Shown in pieces: positions 5,214 through 6,316 of a stretch of DNA of 6,316 nt. The notes under the pieces were generated by a model. The model was given only the letters and a program-made list of their open reading frames with translations, was not told the DNA's origin and did no database searches. Source of the stretch: an uncultured Acidimicrobiales bacterium (lineage in GTDB: Bacteria; Actinomycetota; Acidimicrobiia; Acidimicrobiales; UBA10347). The position numbers and the translations under genes were made by a program. Numbering within the stretch: the first letter of the stretch is position 1; every line of letters begins with the position of its first letter. The stretch lies in the NCBI GenBank assembly GCA_937942965.1, contig CALDGN010000400.1:1-6316 (forward strand), written 5' to 3'.

Positions 5214-5803
5214 GCTCACCAGGGCGGCGCTCTCTGCCCGCGCTGCTCAAAGACATTCGCGCCTGCACCATTTGTGCAGACCACTTACCGCATGGCCCTC
5301 GCCCGATCGTTCAGGTCGGGTCGAAGGCGCGTGTCGTCATCATTGGCCAAGCACCGGGACGTCGCGTGCACGAGAGCGGTGTGCCGTGGGACGACCCGAG
5401 TGGTCGCACCTTGCGGGCCTGGCTCGGCCTGAGCGACGAGCAGTTCTACGACCCCGACATCGTGGCTCTGGTCCCGATGGGATTCTGCTATCCCGGGTCG
5501 GCGAAGTCGGGTGACCTTCCGCCTCGGACCGAGTGCGCTCCCGAATGGCACCCCGAGCTGCTCGGCCATCTGCCTGAGGACCGGCTCGAGGTCATCATCG
5601 GGACCTACGCCCAGGCTCGCTACCTCGAGAACCGGGCCAAGACGCTGACAGCGACGGTGGCGCAATGGCGCGACTACCTGCCCACGCAGGTCCCGCTTCC
5701 GCACCCGTCACCGCGCAACCAAGGGTGGATGAAGAAGAACCCCTGGTTCGAAGCCGACGTCGTGCCCGCGGTCCGAAACCGCATCGCCGAGTTCCTCGCC
5801 TAG
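5210..5803 (+). CDS. Uracil-DNA glycosylase superfamily protein, probably Fe-S type, apparent CTG start
   Basis: A protein of 197 residues if started at CTG 5210, matching the usual 190-200 for this group (PF03167, COG1573). These enzymes remove uracil from DNA in base-excision repair. The motif VVIIGQAPGRRVHESG (42-57) is the GxAPG uracil-binding loop, followed by PWDDPSG. A second motif, LPHPSPRN (163-170), matches the HPS leucine-loop region and is followed by NPWF. Four cysteines, C19xxC22, C93 and C109, have the order and the 16-residue last spacing of Fe-S family 4 enzymes, so a 4Fe-4S cluster is likely. The longer frame from ATG 5084 would add 42 mostly basic residues lying over EthD and is a poor start. 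CTG 5234 with AGGGCGG upstream is another option. The gene is coupled to EthD and convergent with the glycoside hydrolase. Confidence 0.88.
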   Translation: MSSPGRRSLPALLKDIRACTICADHLPHGPRPIVQVGSKARVVIIGQAPGRRVHESGVPWDDPSGRTLRAWLGLSDEQFYDPDIVALVPMGFCYPGSAKSGDLPPRTECAPEWHPELLGHLPEDRLEVIIGTYAQARYLENRAKTLTATVAQWRDYLPTQVPLPHPSPRNQGWMKKNPWFEADVVPAVRNRIAEFLA

Positions 5804-5809
5804 GACGCG

Positions 5810-6316
5810 TCAGCTGGCTGGTCGCATTCGTGCTGCGGTCGCACGGAACAGCTCTGCCTCGGCTTCGTCATACGGCGTGCCATCGGTGTGCAGCAGTTCA
5901 TGGAACCACGGCTCGTCATCGTCAACCCGTTCGGTCCAGGACCGCCACGGGAAGCGGGTCTGGGTTCGACCGTCGACGAGACCCCAGTTGATGGCACCCA
6001 CACCACGATCGGCAAATGTCTGCACGAGGTCGGCCGTCGAGCCCGCAGTGCGAGCGAGCCATTCGGTGCAGAGCAGTGGCCGCTCGTACTCGGCGAGCGC
6101 CTCGATGACGGCCGTGAGTTGATCGAGCGGCTCGTAGCAATGGAAGCTGATCACGTCTGACCGGCGAAGCATGAGCGCGTTGATCTCGTTGTCGAGCGGT
6201 CGGCGATCCTCGTCGTACTCCCACACGCCGGCCGTGAGCGGCTGCGATGGGTCCACGGCTCGGGCCCAGTCAAAGACCTGATCGAGCAACGCGGTCGCGG
6301 CCTCGGCCTTGGTCTC
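5810..6316 (-). CDS. Glycoside hydrolase, TIM-barrel cellulase-like, C-terminal part (runs off the right edge)
   Basis: The last 168 residues of a larger protein, open to the edge of the window, so its start is not seen. The sequence follows the end of a (beta/alpha)8 glycosidase: FDWARAVDPSQPLTAGVW, then SDVISFHCYEP, then RPLLCTEWLAR, where the Glu of CTEW is the expected nucleophile at the end of strand 7. It continues with GAINWGLVDGRTQTRFPWRSW and a closing WFHELLHTDGTPYDEAE block. I associate this ending with GH5-like or cellulase-family proteins often annotated as 1,4-beta-xylanase. The acid/base Glu and any secretion signal lie outside the window, so substrate and location cannot be told. 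It converges on the glycosylase gene with a 6-base gap and no room for a separate terminator. Confidence 0.83.
   Translation of the reverse strand, partial: ETKAEAATALLDQVFDWARAVDPSQPLTAGVWEYDEDRRPLDNEINALMLRRSDVISFHCYEPLDQLTAVIEALAEYERPLLCTEWLARTAGSTADLVQTFADRGVGAINWGLVDGRTQTRFPWRSWTERVDDDEPWFHELLHTDGTPYDEAEAELFRATAARMRPAS

Noticed and set aside
4815..5219. 134-codon minus-strand frame over EthD
   Set aside because: Shadow of the EthD gene, whose plus-strand translation matches the family from end to end.

Overview
The window looks like chromosomal DNA from a high-GC actinobacterium. The genes are tightly packed and strongly biased to G or C at third codon positions. A coenzyme-F420-type luciferase-like oxidoreductase sits beside a bacterial class I-type P450, a pairing common in Actinomycetota, perhaps Acidimicrobiia or Mycobacteriales relatives. 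That taxonomic placement is inference. I see no rRNA, tRNA, CRISPR array, insertion sequence or prophage signature, and no gene-free stretch longer than about 130 bases.

Layout. At the left edge (1-337, minus) is the N-terminal part of an ApbE-type flavin transferase, running out of the window. After a divergent gap of about 50 bases comes a plus-strand, operon-like run of four genes: a cytochrome P450 (390-1577), a tandem SnoaL-like protein (1603-2385), an F420-type LLM oxidoreductase (2429-3478) and a small DUF427 protein (3509-3910). The gaps inside the run are 25, 43 and 30 bases. It ends in a short convergent gap that holds an imperfect hairpin. Next is a minus-strand alpha/beta hydrolase (3942-4796) that has an Asp nucleophile elbow but no recognisable catalytic His. 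A divergent gap of about 126 bases with small inverted repeats separates it from a plus-strand pair: an EthD-family protein (4923-5213) and a uracil-DNA glycosylase superfamily protein (5210-5803). The glycosylase has no ATG, GTG or TTG at a plausible start and most likely begins at a CTG overlapping the EthD stop codon. Convergent to it, only 6 bases away, is the C-terminal part of a glycoside hydrolase of the TIM-barrel, cellulase-like type (5810 to the right edge, minus).

How the genes may work together. The P450, SnoaL-like, LLM, alpha/beta hydrolase and EthD genes together look like a small oxidative catabolic or detoxification locus for a hydrophobic substrate: monooxygenation, F420-linked redox, then hydrolysis or rearrangement. 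EthD proteins are known beside P450s in ether-degradation loci. The substrate cannot be read from the sequence. The flavin transferase, the glycosylase and the glycoside hydrolase are probably unrelated neighbours.

The points most worth checking are the apparent CTG start of the glycosylase, the missing His in the alpha/beta hydrolase, the tandem SnoaL duplication inside the P450-LLM cluster, and the unusual heme-loop residues of the P450.
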